NCBI RefSeq assembly: GCF_002295115.1
Contig: NZ_NSFV01000003.1
Coordinates: forward strand, 310,001 to 374,000
DNA length: 64,000 nt
Reading direction: 5' to 3'
From: Mesorhizobium sp. WSM4311
Lineage (GTDB): Bacteria > Pseudomonadota > Alphaproteobacteria > Rhizobiales > Rhizobiaceae
In this document: positions 48,428 to 56,661 of the stretch, one piece after another
Layout of the letters: the number at the start of each line of letters is the position of its first letter
Position numbering within the stretch: position 1 is the stretch's first letter
Position numbers and translations under genes: made by a program
The notes under the pieces: model-generated
What the model saw: only the letters and a program-made list of their open reading frames with translations
The model's database searches: none
What the model was told of the DNA's origin: nothing

Positions 48428-48808
48428 ATGGCCGATGGTGGAATAAATGTCACCAAACTTGAATCCAAATCTCACGACAACCCGGATGAGGTTCGCTCGC
48501 CCGACAAGACACGTGTCGAGGTGGTGCGGCTTCCAGGCTTTACGCTCGGGCGGCTCAACATGGAGCCGGGATGGAAATGGTCCGAATGCGTGAAGCCGGT
48601 CGTCAAGACGGATAGCTGTCAGGTATCGCATGTCGGCTACGTCGTTTCCGGAACCATCACCGTCAAGATGAACGACGGGACCCAGAAGACGTTAACGAAG
48701 GGTACTTCCTATACGATCCCGCCCGGCCACGACGCCTGGGTGGAAGGCAACGAACGCTTCGTCTGCATCGAGGTCATGAGCGCCGAGCAATACGCCAAGC
48801 CGGCGTAG
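48428..48808 (+). CDS. Cupin-domain protein
   Basis: A 126-residue single cupin. The core runs from 'GFTLGRLNMEPGWKWSECV' to 'TSYTIPPGHDAWVEGNERF'; the usual first metal motif is only partly kept ('HVGYVVSGTITVKM' holds one His), and the second motif has 'PPGHDAW'. It may bind a metal or a small ligand; activity is unknown. ATG at 48428 follows GGGAGGATGCC. A long hairpin follows at 48915. Confidence 0.8.
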   Translation: MADGGINVTKLESKSHDNPDEVRSPDKTRVEVVRLPGFTLGRLNMEPGWKWSECVKPVVKTDSCQVSHVGYVVSGTITVKMNDGTQKTLTKGTSYTIPPGHDAWVEGNERFVCIEVMSAEQYAKPA

Positions 48809-48914
48809 GGCAAACTGCTGGGCTGCTGGCTAAAAGGTTTCTCGTCGGGCGGCGAGGCTGCTGTCGCGACATGAATATGGTTGCAGCTCCGCCCGTCGGC
48901 CGCAGGCAGAAGAC

Positions 48915-48947
48915 AAATCCTTTCGTTTCTCGAAAACGGAAGGATTT
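48915..48947 (-). terminator. 14-bp hairpin between convergent genes
   Basis: AAATCCTTTCGTTT (48915-48928) pairs with AAACGGAAGGATTT (48934-48947) with one G-T pair and a 5-base loop. On the minus strand it is followed by a T-rich tail (GTCTT), so it likely ends the gene at 48995-49387. Confidence 0.6.
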
Positions 48948-48994
48948 GGCGAACCTCCCTTGCCGGATACTGTCGTGGTTGCACGCCGGTCGCC

Positions 48995-49387
48995 TCATGC
49001 CTTCCACATGGTCGATCGAAGAACAGCCTGCATATGCTCTGCGAGGTCGAGTTCGCCGCGCGCCTCTATCTCCAAAAGATATCGGGCCTTGGCCAGGCGA
49101 TCGCCTTCCTCAACCGCGGCATGGCCGCAGATGGCGAGCAGCGCCCTCTCCTCCTCCCGGCTGGCCCTGTCGGAGTCGCCGCCTAAGTCGTGCAGCGCCT
49201 TGCCGAACGCCGCGTATGCCGCCCTGTGCGCCTCGATCAGCTCTCGCAGTCTATCGGACGGTTCCTGGTCTTGGCCCGGCGACCCTGTGCCGCGTGCGGT
49301 TGCCGCAACCGTCGAGGCGACGACTGCGCTGCCGGAGTGGAAAAGCAAGGCGCGGCGGTTGATCCTGGACGTGGCGAACTCTCCCAT
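48995..49387 (-). CDS. Tat-signal protein of unknown function
   Basis: A 130-residue protein when started at 49387. The N-terminus has 'RINRRALLFHSGSAVVAS', a twin-arginine type export signal. The mature part is helical and rich in Ala, Glu and Arg ('LRELIEAHRAAYAAFGKALHDLGGD'). I know no function; proteins with this 'LIEAHRAAYAAF' start occur repeatedly in rhizobia. Two earlier in-frame Mets exist (49414, 49450) and no start has a clear ribosome site. Confidence 0.6.
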   Translation of the reverse strand: MGEFATSRINRRALLFHSGSAVVASTVAATARGTGSPGQDQEPSDRLRELIEAHRAAYAAFGKALHDLGGDSDRASREEERALLAICGHAAVEEGDRLAKARYLLEIEARGELDLAEHMQAVLRSTMWKA

Positions 49388-49462
49388 TTGCTTCGATCGC
49401 CATGCGATCGATGACATGACACCATCTGACTGTAACACGACGGTTTGCATATTCTTGTCAGG

Positions 49463-49609
49463 ATGGAAGGTTCGAGGCAGCCGACAGCAAGCGGCGCGTC
49501 ACTCTTTAGGCGGCTCGAGGAAGGTGATATTTCCCGAGTGAAAAAGATTGATGGTGGCAGGTGCGTTCCAATGGCTAAGCTGCCTGAAGTTCTGCACGAG
49601 GCCGGATAA
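49463..49609 (+). CDS. Possible 48-aa leader ORF coupled to the duplicated-domain gene
   Basis: A 48-codon frame starting with ATG at 49463 and ending with TAA at 49607-49609, so that TAATG overlaps the next start codon at 49609. The product is protein-like and basic ('LFRRLEEGDISRVKKIDGG'). No good ribosome site precedes the ATG, so translation from the start is doubtful; a shorter reading from ATG 49571 is 12 codons. The exact TAATG overlap argues for a coupled upstream frame. Confidence 0.4.
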   Translation: MEGSRQPTASGASLFRRLEEGDISRVKKIDGGRCVPMAKLPEVLHEAG

Positions 49610-50241
49610 TGGTCCCCGACACCGAGTTCATTCACGAAAGCATCAGCCAAGGCTGCGTGACGCTTGCCAATGGCGAATTCCTCATCGACAGGCTGGTGAA
49701 ATATGTCGGCAACGGAAGGATCCGTTGGCATGTCGAGTTTCGTGGGCATCGCGTCGAGTTCACGACCGGCCAGCTCAAGAAGCAACCGACCTTCCGAAGG
49801 AAGATACTCGAACAGGCCGGCGTACTGCCGCCCCAGCGTGCCGGGGCGGATTACAGGCGATGGGCCATCGAGTTGAGGAAGAAGGCCGTCGAACTGCCTT
49901 GGCGGGACAGGCCGGTCGATGCCGGTTTCTCCATCGACAGCCTTGTCAGTCTTGGAGGCGATCGCTGGACGATCGACTATCAAGGCAAGGTCATCAAGTT
50001 CACGACGACCAAACTGCGCAGGCAAACCAGTTTCCGCAAACGCATGCTGGCCAAGGCCAAGGTGCTGCCGCCGCAACTGGATCCGGTCGCCTATCGGAAG
50101 TGGGTGGACTGGCTGATTCGAAACGCCATGGAGGCCGCACCGCAGGCCCGAGATACTTTGATGAGCGAGAAAAGTTGGCTCGACGACCTGCCGGAGCTGG
50201 CCGGCTGGCAAAACGAAGGGCCGCACGACGGGACCAATTAA
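49609..50241 (+). CDS. Protein of two tandem copies of one ~70-residue domain
   Basis: A 210-residue protein. Residues 24-93 and 107-173 are clear copies of each other: both contain F-x-I-D-x-L-V, a short beta stretch, F-T-T-x-x-L, then F-R-(K/R) and V-L-P-P-Q, and close with Y-R-x-W and a basic helix. This pattern recalls small modules found in phage or plasmid primase/helicase proteins ('FRRRCLEQLNLLPPR...W'), which would suggest nucleic-acid binding, but I cannot name a family. GAGG precedes the ATG. The atypical tRNA-Cys starts 105 bases downstream. Confidence 0.7.
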   Translation: MVPDTEFIHESISQGCVTLANGEFLIDRLVKYVGNGRIRWHVEFRGHRVEFTTGQLKKQPTFRRKILEQAGVLPPQRAGADYRRWAIELRKKAVELPWRDRPVDAGFSIDSLVSLGGDRWTIDYQGKVIKFTTTKLRRQTSFRKRMLAKAKVLPPQLDPVAYRKWVDWLIRNAMEAAPQARDTLMSEKSWLDDLPELAGWQNEGPHDGTN

Positions 50242-50346
50242 GGGCGGCGCGCCACCTACAGTCCCCGTATCGTCACCCAAACCGCGCAGGGGCACGCCGA
50301 CAGAACAGGTTGACGCGTGTTGGTGGGGCGGCCTTAAGACCAGCAC

Positions 50347-50420
50347 GGTCTGAGGGCGGTACGGTGACGCATCGGTCTGCAAAACCGACGTAATGGGTTC
50401 AATTCCCATTCAGAGCTCCA
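50347..50420 (+). tRNA. tRNA-Cys (GCA anticodon), atypical
   Basis: 74 nt including CCA. The anticodon arm TCGGT-CTGCAAA-ACCGA (GCA) and T arm ATGGG-TTCAATT-CCCAT are perfect and the discriminator is T, as in tRNA-Cys. The acceptor stem (GGTCTGA with TCAGAGC) has a G-G mismatch at the second pair, the D stem is 3 bp and position 8 is G instead of the near-universal T. A terminator follows at once. It may be a poor or inactive copy, or an acquired tRNA. Confidence 0.7.
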
Positions 50421-50428
50421 TTTTTAAC

Positions 50429-50464
50429 AGCCGCCCACGCTGGCACTAGCAGGGCGGCTTTTTT
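50429..50464 (+). terminator. Terminator after tRNA-Cys
   Basis: AGCCGCCC (50429-50436) and GGGCGGCT (50452-50459) with a 15-base loop, followed by six T. It lies eight bases after the tRNA CCA end. Confidence 0.85.
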
Positions 50465-50789
50465 GTCAGAGACGCCAGCCCTACCCCTCTTAAACAGCGG
50501 CGGTGCAACCATGGCGTTTGCAATGCTTGGAGGCACACATTGATGGCGAAGGAATCCAGGCGCGGCTGGCTCACCGTGGCGACGCGGGTCCTCCGCGAAC
50601 TCGAAGATCGGAGCGACAATCGTTCGGAAACAGGCCAAACGCCCCTCCAAAACACCCTTTTGTTGCGCCGTCGCAACATACTTTGGGAAAAGTGTGCGCC
50701 TCGACCCTGCAATTGCCTTCCGTAAGGGAACTCCTGTGATACTGATACACAGAGCTAGGATTAGGCATAGCTCCATGCGGGGACAGGCC
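50465..50789. other. Leader region of the outer-membrane protein gene
   Basis: 325 bases without a supported gene. Several short frames exist but none has a good translation signal. The promoter of the porin-like gene should lie in the AT-richer 50730-50775 part. Confidence 0.4.
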
Positions 50790-51470
50790 ATGAAATACCT
50801 TTTGGCAGCAGCATTTTTGGGCGCCACCCTTACTTCGGCCATGGCGGCAGATGTTGTGAACGAGCTTCCGGTCGCTTCCACGTACGATTGGACAGGCGCC
50901 TATATCGGCGGCCAGATCGGTTACGCGTGGGGCAAGGACCATATCCAGGACGAGAACATCGCCAGCGGCGATTCAGATTATTCGGATAGCTTCAGGCTCC
51001 GTGGGGTCACCGGCGGTATTTTTGCCGGCTACAATATGCAATGGGGCAATATCGTCGGCGGCGTCGAAGGCGATATCGAGGCCTCCGGAATTGTCGGCCA
51101 CAACCCGGACTGGCCGTTCGGAAGTGACGACAATACCCATGTCGATGCCCAGGGTTCGTTGCGCGGGCGCCTGGGCTATGCCTTTGACAACTGGCTACCC
51201 TATGTCACCGGCGGTTTGGCGCTGGGAGACATTCATACGAAGTTCGAAGACGGGCCGGCAACGGATTCCAAGTCTACCATCAAGGCCGGCTGGACGGTCG
51301 GCGCGGGTCTCGCTTACGCTTTCAACAAGAACTGGGTCGGCCAGGCCGAATATCGCTATACAGATTTCGGCAAGGTTACGACTGCAACCGATAACACTGA
51401 CTCGGGTTGGGAAGAGCACGAACACCTCAAGACCAACGAGGTCCGAATCGGGATCGCCTATAAATTCTGA
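50790..51470 (+). CDS. Outer-membrane beta-barrel protein (Omp25/Omp31-like)
   Basis: A 226-residue outer-membrane protein with a signal peptide (MKYLLAAAFLGATLTSAMAAD). The typical rhizobial/Brucella start 'YDWTGAYIGGQIGYAWG' follows, then alternating strands ('GVTGGIFAGYNMQWGNIVGGVEGDIEASG', 'GSLRGRLGYAFDNWLPYVTGGLALGD') and a final strand 'NEVRIGIAYKF' ending in Phe, as required for BamA recognition. ATG at 50790. It is probably structural or a receptor, not an enzyme. Confidence 0.9.
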   Translation: MKYLLAAAFLGATLTSAMAADVVNELPVASTYDWTGAYIGGQIGYAWGKDHIQDENIASGDSDYSDSFRLRGVTGGIFAGYNMQWGNIVGGVEGDIEASGIVGHNPDWPFGSDDNTHVDAQGSLRGRLGYAFDNWLPYVTGGLALGDIHTKFEDGPATDSKSTIKAGWTVGAGLAYAFNKNWVGQAEYRYTDFGKVTTATDNTDSGWEEHEHLKTNEVRIGIAYKF

Positions 51471-51534
51471 TTTGCAGATCCTGTTTTTCAGGTCACCCGC
51501 TCAGCAGTTCCAAATATCGGTGCGTGTTCCGTAC

Positions 51535-51562
51535 AGTGGTGCCACGATATATAGTGGTGCCA
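51535..51562 (+). promoter_or_regulatory. Direct repeat upstream of the TPR gene
   Basis: AGTGGTGCCA occurs at 51535-51544 and again at 51553-51562, each flanked by ATATA, in an AT-rich stretch. The 18-base spacing puts both copies near the same DNA face. It may be an operator, or a relic of a duplication. Confidence 0.4.
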
Positions 51563-51674
51563 TATAGGGTGATGCGGATATGCGGGTTAAAATAGCCAAA
51601 CTGCAAGTTAGTCTGGATTGTGCTGAAGGTCAGAAAGCATTGGGCACACCGACTGCGCTTGTCTGACGAAGACA

Positions 51675-53375
51675 ATGAGTCAGACGAGCCGGGAAATGGA
51701 CCGCTTCAACCTTGGCACCTATCGCCGCCCGATCTCCACCCGCTCGACTGAGACCCAGCGCTGGTTCGATATCGGGCTGAACTGGTGCTACGGCTTCAAC
51801 CATGAGGAAGGCATCAAGTGCTTTGAGAAGGCCTTGGAGACCGATCCCGGCTGCGCGATGGTGCATTGGGGCATCGCCTATGCCGCCGGGCCTTTCTACA
51901 ATCTGACCTGGAAGGAACATGGTGAGGTCGAGGTCAACAGCGCGACCAGGCGCTGCTTCCAGCATGTCCGGCTTGCGCGTGCACACGCGGCCGGCGCCAG
52001 CGATGTCGAACGGCGATTGATCGAGGCGCTGGCCTCTCGCTTCCAGAAGCCGCACGAGGTCAGCCCGCAGGAATTCGAACGATGGGATGATGCCTATGCC
52101 GCCGCGATGCGGCGGGTCTACCAGGATTTTCCCGACGACCATGATGTGATGGCGCTGCTGGTCGAGGCGCTGATGATGCGCACGGTGCGGCGGCTGTGGA
52201 ACCTCAAGACCGGCGAGCCGGCGCCGAATTCGGACGTGCTTGAAGCGCTGGAGGTTTGCGAGCGGTCGATCCGGCTTGCCGACGAGGCAGGCGCGGCGCA
52301 ACATCCGGCGATCCTGCACCTGCACATCCATCTCCTGGAAATGTCCACCATGCCGGAGCGCGGCCTGCGCTCGGCCGGCCGGCTCGGCGAAATGTGTCCC
52401 GATGCCGGGCACATGAACCACATGCCGGGGCATATCTACGTGCTGTGCGGCGACTATGAGAAGGCGAGGATCGCCAGCGAAAAGGCGGTCCGCGCCAATG
52501 ACCTCTATCTCGCCTATGCGGACGAGCCGACCTATTACCTGCTCGGCTGCTGCCACGACCTGCATCTGATGATGTTCACCTGCATGTTCCTTGGCCAGTA
52601 CCGGCCGGCGCTGTGGGCCGCCGACAAGGTGCGCAGCCTGGTGACGCGAGACGTGGTCGCCATCCTGGACCGGCCCAAACTGACGCAAACGGTGGAGGGC
52701 TACCATGCGATGAAATCGCACGTGCAGGTGCGCTTCGGCCGCTGGCAGGAGATCATCGACGAACCGGCGGTCGAAGAGCCCGGCCTCTATGTGCTGACTG
52801 CGGCCATGCAGCATTACGCCAAGGGCGTCGCGCATGCGACGCTGAGGCAATTCACGGAAGCCGAGCGCGAGCGCGACCGGTTCCACCGGCATATGGAGAC
52901 CATTCCGGTCGAACGGCGTTTCCTCAGCAACCCGACCCGCGCCTCGCTCGCTGTCGGTGTCGCCTTGCTCGACGGCGAGCTTGCCTACCACAAGGGCCGA
53001 CACGAGGAGGCCTACGCCCATTTGCGCCAGGCGGTCGAGCTGGATGACAACCTCTCCTACACCGAGCCGTGGGCGTGGATGCACCCTCCCCGCCATGCGC
53101 TGGCGGCCTTGCTTCTCGACCGGGGCCACATGCAAGAGGCCGAGCGGGTCTATCGCGACGATCTCGGCATCAGCGGCAAGGTGCAGCGCTGCGCCCAGCA
53201 CCCGGACAATGTCTGGGCGCTGCATGGGTTGGTTGAATGTTTGAGGCGGCGTGGCGAGAGCGAGGAGCTGCCGGCCCTGCAGGCAAGGCTCGCCACGGCG
53301 CTGGCCAAGGCGGATGTGGCGATCAGCTCGTCATGCCTGTGCCGGACGAGCGTGCAGCGCGGTTGTTGTCACTGA
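51675..53375 (+). CDS. TPR-repeat protein, about 566 residues
   Basis: A 566-residue soluble protein of tetratricopeptide-like helix pairs ('EEGIKCFEKALETDPGCAMVHWGIAYA', 'GQYRPALWAADKV', 'GRHEEAYAHLRQAVELDD', 'GHMQEAERVYRDDLG'). It carries several His/Cys clusters: 'HLHIHLLEMS', 'HMNHMPGHIYVLCG', 'CCHDLHLMMFTCMF', and the C-terminus 'SCLCRTSVQRGCCH'. Those suggest metal binding, but this is inference; the family function is unknown. It starts at 51675. It is preceded by a direct-repeat promoter region. Confidence 0.82.
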   Translation: MSQTSREMDRFNLGTYRRPISTRSTETQRWFDIGLNWCYGFNHEEGIKCFEKALETDPGCAMVHWGIAYAAGPFYNLTWKEHGEVEVNSATRRCFQHVRLARAHAAGASDVERRLIEALASRFQKPHEVSPQEFERWDDAYAAAMRRVYQDFPDDHDVMALLVEALMMRTVRRLWNLKTGEPAPNSDVLEALEVCERSIRLADEAGAAQHPAILHLHIHLLEMSTMPERGLRSAGRLGEMCPDAGHMNHMPGHIYVLCGDYEKARIASEKAVRANDLYLAYADEPTYYLLGCCHDLHLMMFTCMFLGQYRPALWAADKVRSLVTRDVVAILDRPKLTQTVEGYHAMKSHVQVRFGRWQEIIDEPAVEEPGLYVLTAAMQHYAKGVAHATLRQFTEAERERDRFHRHMETIPVERRFLSNPTRASLAVGVALLDGELAYHKGRHEEAYAHLRQAVELDDNLSYTEPWAWMHPPRHALAALLLDRGHMQEAERVYRDDLGISGKVQRCAQHPDNVWALHGLVECLRRRGESEELPALQARLATALAKADVAISSSCLCRTSVQRGCCH

Positions 53376-53470
53376 GATTCCGATCTGAGGATGTTTCTTC
53401 AGAAGATCTTCAGGCGATGGAAGCCCGAGCCGCCACAGCACGGACCGGGCAGCGCGGCGGCATCAGCCGA

Positions 53471-53677
53471 TCAGGTCAGGCTGAAGGAACGGCTTTCCTC
53501 AATTAGTGCGGAGCAGTCGATCTCATCATGAAATTGGGCGCATGCATCAGGTGCAAGCCAGGAAGCGTAAGACCGAAGCCGTTTGAGCCTGGCTGTTTTC
53601 TCGAGCCGCGCCAGGCGCTCATCTTCGGCTGGTAGGGTATGAGGCGGCCTTTTGTTCCTCTCGGCGGGATCTTGCAT
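53471..53677 (-). CDS. Possible small protein (68 aa), unknown
   Basis: A 68-codon frame with a Lys/Arg/Glu-rich middle ('PAEDERLARLEKTARLKRLRSYASWL') ending 'FHDEIDCSALIEESRSFSLT'. The start at 53677 is one of several possible; no strong ribosome site. It lies in the 518-base gap between the TPR gene and a membrane protein. I do not recognise it. Confidence 0.4.
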   Translation of the reverse strand: MQDPAERNKRPPHTLPAEDERLARLEKTARLKRLRSYASWLAPDACAQFHDEIDCSALIEESRSFSLT

Positions 53678-53893
53678 ATCGACTGTCCTCGGTCGGAGCC
53701 TACAAAGAGGCCCGCTTAATGAGGGAGTTGGCCCACTCACCGGAAGATAGGATCACCTGTTGCTCGGGGGGCCGCTCTCCACCTGGGCTCGATGCCACCA
53801 CAGGCGCGGACGAAAGTCGCCATCCATTTTGATGACGCTGCCGCGAAGGTGTCGGACTCGGCAGCTGTAGCCCTCATGTGATGGCGCCGTCCG

Positions 53894-54676
53894 CTACGAG
53901 AATATCCGCGCCAGTTCGTCGATGCTTGCGCCTTCCTTGACCTGGCGCAGCTCGACATAGCTGACCGCGGCGGCGATCGACAGCACCATGGAGACCACGG
54001 TCTGCACCAGCGCGGCGCCCAGCTGCGCGAGAATCCCGCCAAACAGGACGAAAACCAGCAATATCCCCCACTGGATGACCATCGCGATGATCATCAATAT
54101 GAGAAACAGGCCAAACAGCGACCAGCGGTTGCCCTTGGTCAGGGCACGGCTGCGCGACATCGAGCCGAAAACGCCCCGCCGCTCCTGAATCAGGACCGGC
54201 ACCGACATCGACCATCCGAGCCACAAGATGATGCCGGGCACAATCAGGGCCAGCATGGCAAGGACCGAGCCAAAGGCGACGAGGAAGCCAATCGCCAGCG
54301 TCGGCAGCAGGAAGCGGATCGCAATCTGAATGCAGTCGCCGAAGGAGGGCCGCCTGCCGTTCAGGTCCTCGATCGTCGCCCGGACCAGTGACGACTGAAG
54401 CAGCATGGTGAAAACGAAGGAAACCAGCCCGGCGACGAGGCTGAGGTAGGAATTGCGAAACATCGCATGGGGATCCGCCATCGCGCCCGGATCGCCATGC
54501 AACATCGCGTCGACCTGAGGCTGGGTCCACAACCGGACAAGCAGCGTCGGCGCGCCGGCGAACAACGCGGCAAGGCCAAGGCAAAGCCCGATGTTGCGGC
54601 CGATGACGGCAAAGGTGTTGTTGAACACCCTGCCGATCTCGAATCGGCCGGGTTGTCCCAATGTCGCAGTGGTCAT
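53894..54676 (-). CDS. Multi-pass membrane protein (YciC/GDPD_N-like)
   Basis: A 260-residue inner-membrane protein with about six hydrophobic segments. It starts 'GRFEIGRVFNNTFAVIGRNIG', has 'LNGRRPSFGDCIQIAIRFLLPTLAIGFL' and the pattern 'LIVPGIILWLGWSMSVPVLIQERRGVFGSMSRSRALTKGNRW', which is shared by YciC-like and glycerophosphodiesterase-membrane-domain proteins. Function unknown. It is divergent from the DUF4129 operon, 147 bases away. Confidence 0.7.
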   Translation of the reverse strand: MTTATLGQPGRFEIGRVFNNTFAVIGRNIGLCLGLAALFAGAPTLLVRLWTQPQVDAMLHGDPGAMADPHAMFRNSYLSLVAGLVSFVFTMLLQSSLVRATIEDLNGRRPSFGDCIQIAIRFLLPTLAIGFLVAFGSVLAMLALIVPGIILWLGWSMSVPVLIQERRGVFGSMSRSRALTKGNRWSLFGLFLILMIIAMVIQWGILLVFVLFGGILAQLGAALVQTVVSMVLSIAAAVSYVELRQVKEGASIDELARIFS

Positions 54677-54823
54677 GATATTCCCCCGAGCCGCCGCAAC
54701 ATCCAAACAACCAACCTCGAAAGTAAATCTGGCAAGATTAAAAGGCTTCGTCCAGTGGCCTTGCAATTGTCCAGGCGTATTGCCAGTGTCGGCACCAAAC
54801 CGCAGGTGCAGAGGGGCGAGCGG

Positions 54824-55450
54824 GTGACAGTCGCACAGCCGCAGGACGCCGAATGGCTGGCAAAGATACACAAGCAGTTGCTTGCGGACGATTCCATCCA
54901 GTTTGACCTGCCGACGCTGGTGCAGCCCGAGCCGCCGGAATGGCTGCGGCCTTTCCTGGAAGCATTGGCGAAGATCGGCCCTTACATGATCTACCTGTTC
55001 TGGGGCGCGGTGATCGTCGGCGTCGCGGTCATCGCGCTTCTCGTTGCCCTGGAGGCCAAGGGCGTGGCATGGCGCCTGCCGTGGCGGCGCGCCCGCAAGC
55101 AGGCAGAGGCGGAAGAGGCATGGCGCCCGGATGTTGGTGCCGCGCAGATCCTGCTGTCCGAGGCCGACGCGCTCGCCGCGCGCGGCGACTATGACGAAGC
55201 GGTGCATCTTCTGCTTCGCCGCAGCGTCGCCGACATTGCAGGGCGGCTGCCCGACTTTCTGCGCCCGTCGCTCACCTCGCGCGACATCGCCAGCGCCACA
55301 TCGTTGCCGGCGCGGGCACGCAGCCCCTTCAGCGAGATCGCGCGCATCGTCGAGGCAGCGCTGTTTGCCCGCCGGCCGGTCGGAGCCGATGGCTGGCAGC
55401 AGGCGCGCGGCGCCTATGAACGCTTCGCCTTCAGGGATGCCTGGACATGA
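54824..55450 (+). CDS. DUF4129 domain protein, first gene of the MoxR/DUF58 operon
   Basis: A 208-residue protein: a soluble N-terminal part, one membrane helix (residues ~50-72, 'YMIYLFWGAVIVGVAVIALLVALEA'), then a cytosolic helical DUF4129 domain ('EADALAARGDYDEAVHLLLRRSVADIAGRLPDF'). The start is GTG at 54824, supported by AGAGGGG upstream. Its stop overlaps the start of the next gene (ATGA). Confidence 0.75.
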   Translation: MTVAQPQDAEWLAKIHKQLLADDSIQFDLPTLVQPEPPEWLRPFLEALAKIGPYMIYLFWGAVIVGVAVIALLVALEAKGVAWRLPWRRARKQAEAEEAWRPDVGAAQILLSEADALAARGDYDEAVHLLLRRSVADIAGRLPDFLRPSLTSRDIASATSLPARARSPFSEIARIVEAALFARRPVGADGWQQARGAYERFAFRDAWT

Positions 55451-56661
55451 GCGCGCCGGCGGTCGAGGCCGCGCAGGAACCGTTCAACCGCAAAACCCTG
55501 TTCTGGGGCATTTTTGCCAGCCTGCTGGCGGCGGCGGGATTTTTCCTGCTGTCGACCTACGCGCCGGACTTTCGCCAGCCGGAAGGGGGCGGCACGCCGC
55601 TGTCCAAGGGCGGCTCCGGCTATGCCGGGCTCGTCGAATGGCTGAAACTCGCCAATGGACAGGCGCCACCGATGGCGCGCAGCGAGGAAGCGCTCAGCTT
55701 CGGCTTGGCGTCCGAATTCCTGCTGATCGTCACCATCGCGCCAAACAGCGACCCGGGCGCGCTGGCAAGAATCATCAAGCTTCGCTCGGGCAAGGCCACG
55801 CTGTTCGTGTTGCCCAAATGGATCACCTTGCCGTTGCAGGACCATGAAGGCTGGGAGATGAAGCTCGAACGACTGCCCGATACCGTCGTCAATGACTGGC
55901 TCGGGCGCATCGCCAAGGCCAAGCTTGGCGAAGGCAAGAGTTCGGTCGGGCAGATCGACGTCGCCGGCCGCATGGTCGCCGCGCCGGAAGACCTGCAATG
56001 GGTCGCGGACGATCACCCCTTGATCGCGGCGGGCAATGGCAAGGCCGTTCTCACGGAGCTCGACGAAGGGCCGTTCTACATCCTGACCGACCCCGATCTT
56101 ATCAACAACGCGGCGTTGAAGGATCCGCAAAAGGCGGCGGCGGCACTCGACATCATCGCCATGCTGGAGCCCGGCAAGGGCGCGGTGATGTTCGACCTGA
56201 CGCTGCATGGCGTCGGGCAGAAATACGATCTTGCCAAGCTTTTGGTCGAGCCGCCCTTCCTGGCGCTGACGCTGTCGGTGCTGGCGGCGGCGGCCCTCGC
56301 CTTCCTGCATGGGCTCGGCCGGTTCGGGCCGCCGCGCACCGAGGCCCGGGCGATTGCCTTCGGCAAGCGGGCGCTGGTCGACAGCACGGCGATGCTCTTG
56401 AAGCGCGCCGGGCGGCTCGGGGAGCTCGGCGATCGGTATGCGGCGCTGATGCGGGCGCGTGCCGGCGCATTGCTCGGCGCGCCGCAAGGCTTGCCGGGCG
56501 AAGCGCTCGACCGCTGGCTCGATTCTCGCGACCGAAGCGAAACGCAGGGCTTCAGCCGTCGCTTCAAGGCCGCGAGCGAAGCCGGGAATCTGGCGCAAAT
56601 GCATCAAGCAGCGGAAGCGCTGCATGACTGGACGACAAGGAGGCTCGGTGAACGTCGATGA
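55447..56661 (+). CDS. DUF4350 domain protein
   Basis: A 404-residue protein with one N-terminal helix, an extracytoplasmic domain of about 220 residues that matches DUF4350 (GATase-like fold: 'LIVTIAPNSDPGALARI', 'GPFYILTDPDLINN'), a second helix near residue 275 and a helical cytosolic end. Its stop lies 14 bases inside the next gene. Confidence 0.75.
   Translation: MSAPAVEAAQEPFNRKTLFWGIFASLLAAAGFFLLSTYAPDFRQPEGGGTPLSKGGSGYAGLVEWLKLANGQAPPMARSEEALSFGLASEFLLIVTIAPNSDPGALARIIKLRSGKATLFVLPKWITLPLQDHEGWEMKLERLPDTVVNDWLGRIAKAKLGEGKSSVGQIDVAGRMVAAPEDLQWVADDHPLIAAGNGKAVLTELDEGPFYILTDPDLINNAALKDPQKAAAALDIIAMLEPGKGAVMFDLTLHGVGQKYDLAKLLVEPPFLALTLSVLAAAALAFLHGLGRFGPPRTEARAIAFGKRALVDSTAMLLKRAGRLGELGDRYAALMRARAGALLGAPQGLPGEALDRWLDSRDRSETQGFSRRFKAASEAGNLAQMHQAAEALHDWTTRRLGERR

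Noticed and set aside
48280..51500. A possible attachment-site copy of the tRNA-Gln 3' end (TTCCAGGT-like words near 48305 and 51488)
   Set aside because: Only 8-10 bases match, which is expected by chance over this length.
53737..53893. Open minus-strand stretch ahead of the YciC-like membrane gene's end
   Set aside because: No start with a ribosome site and no recognisable pattern; composition looks non-coding.
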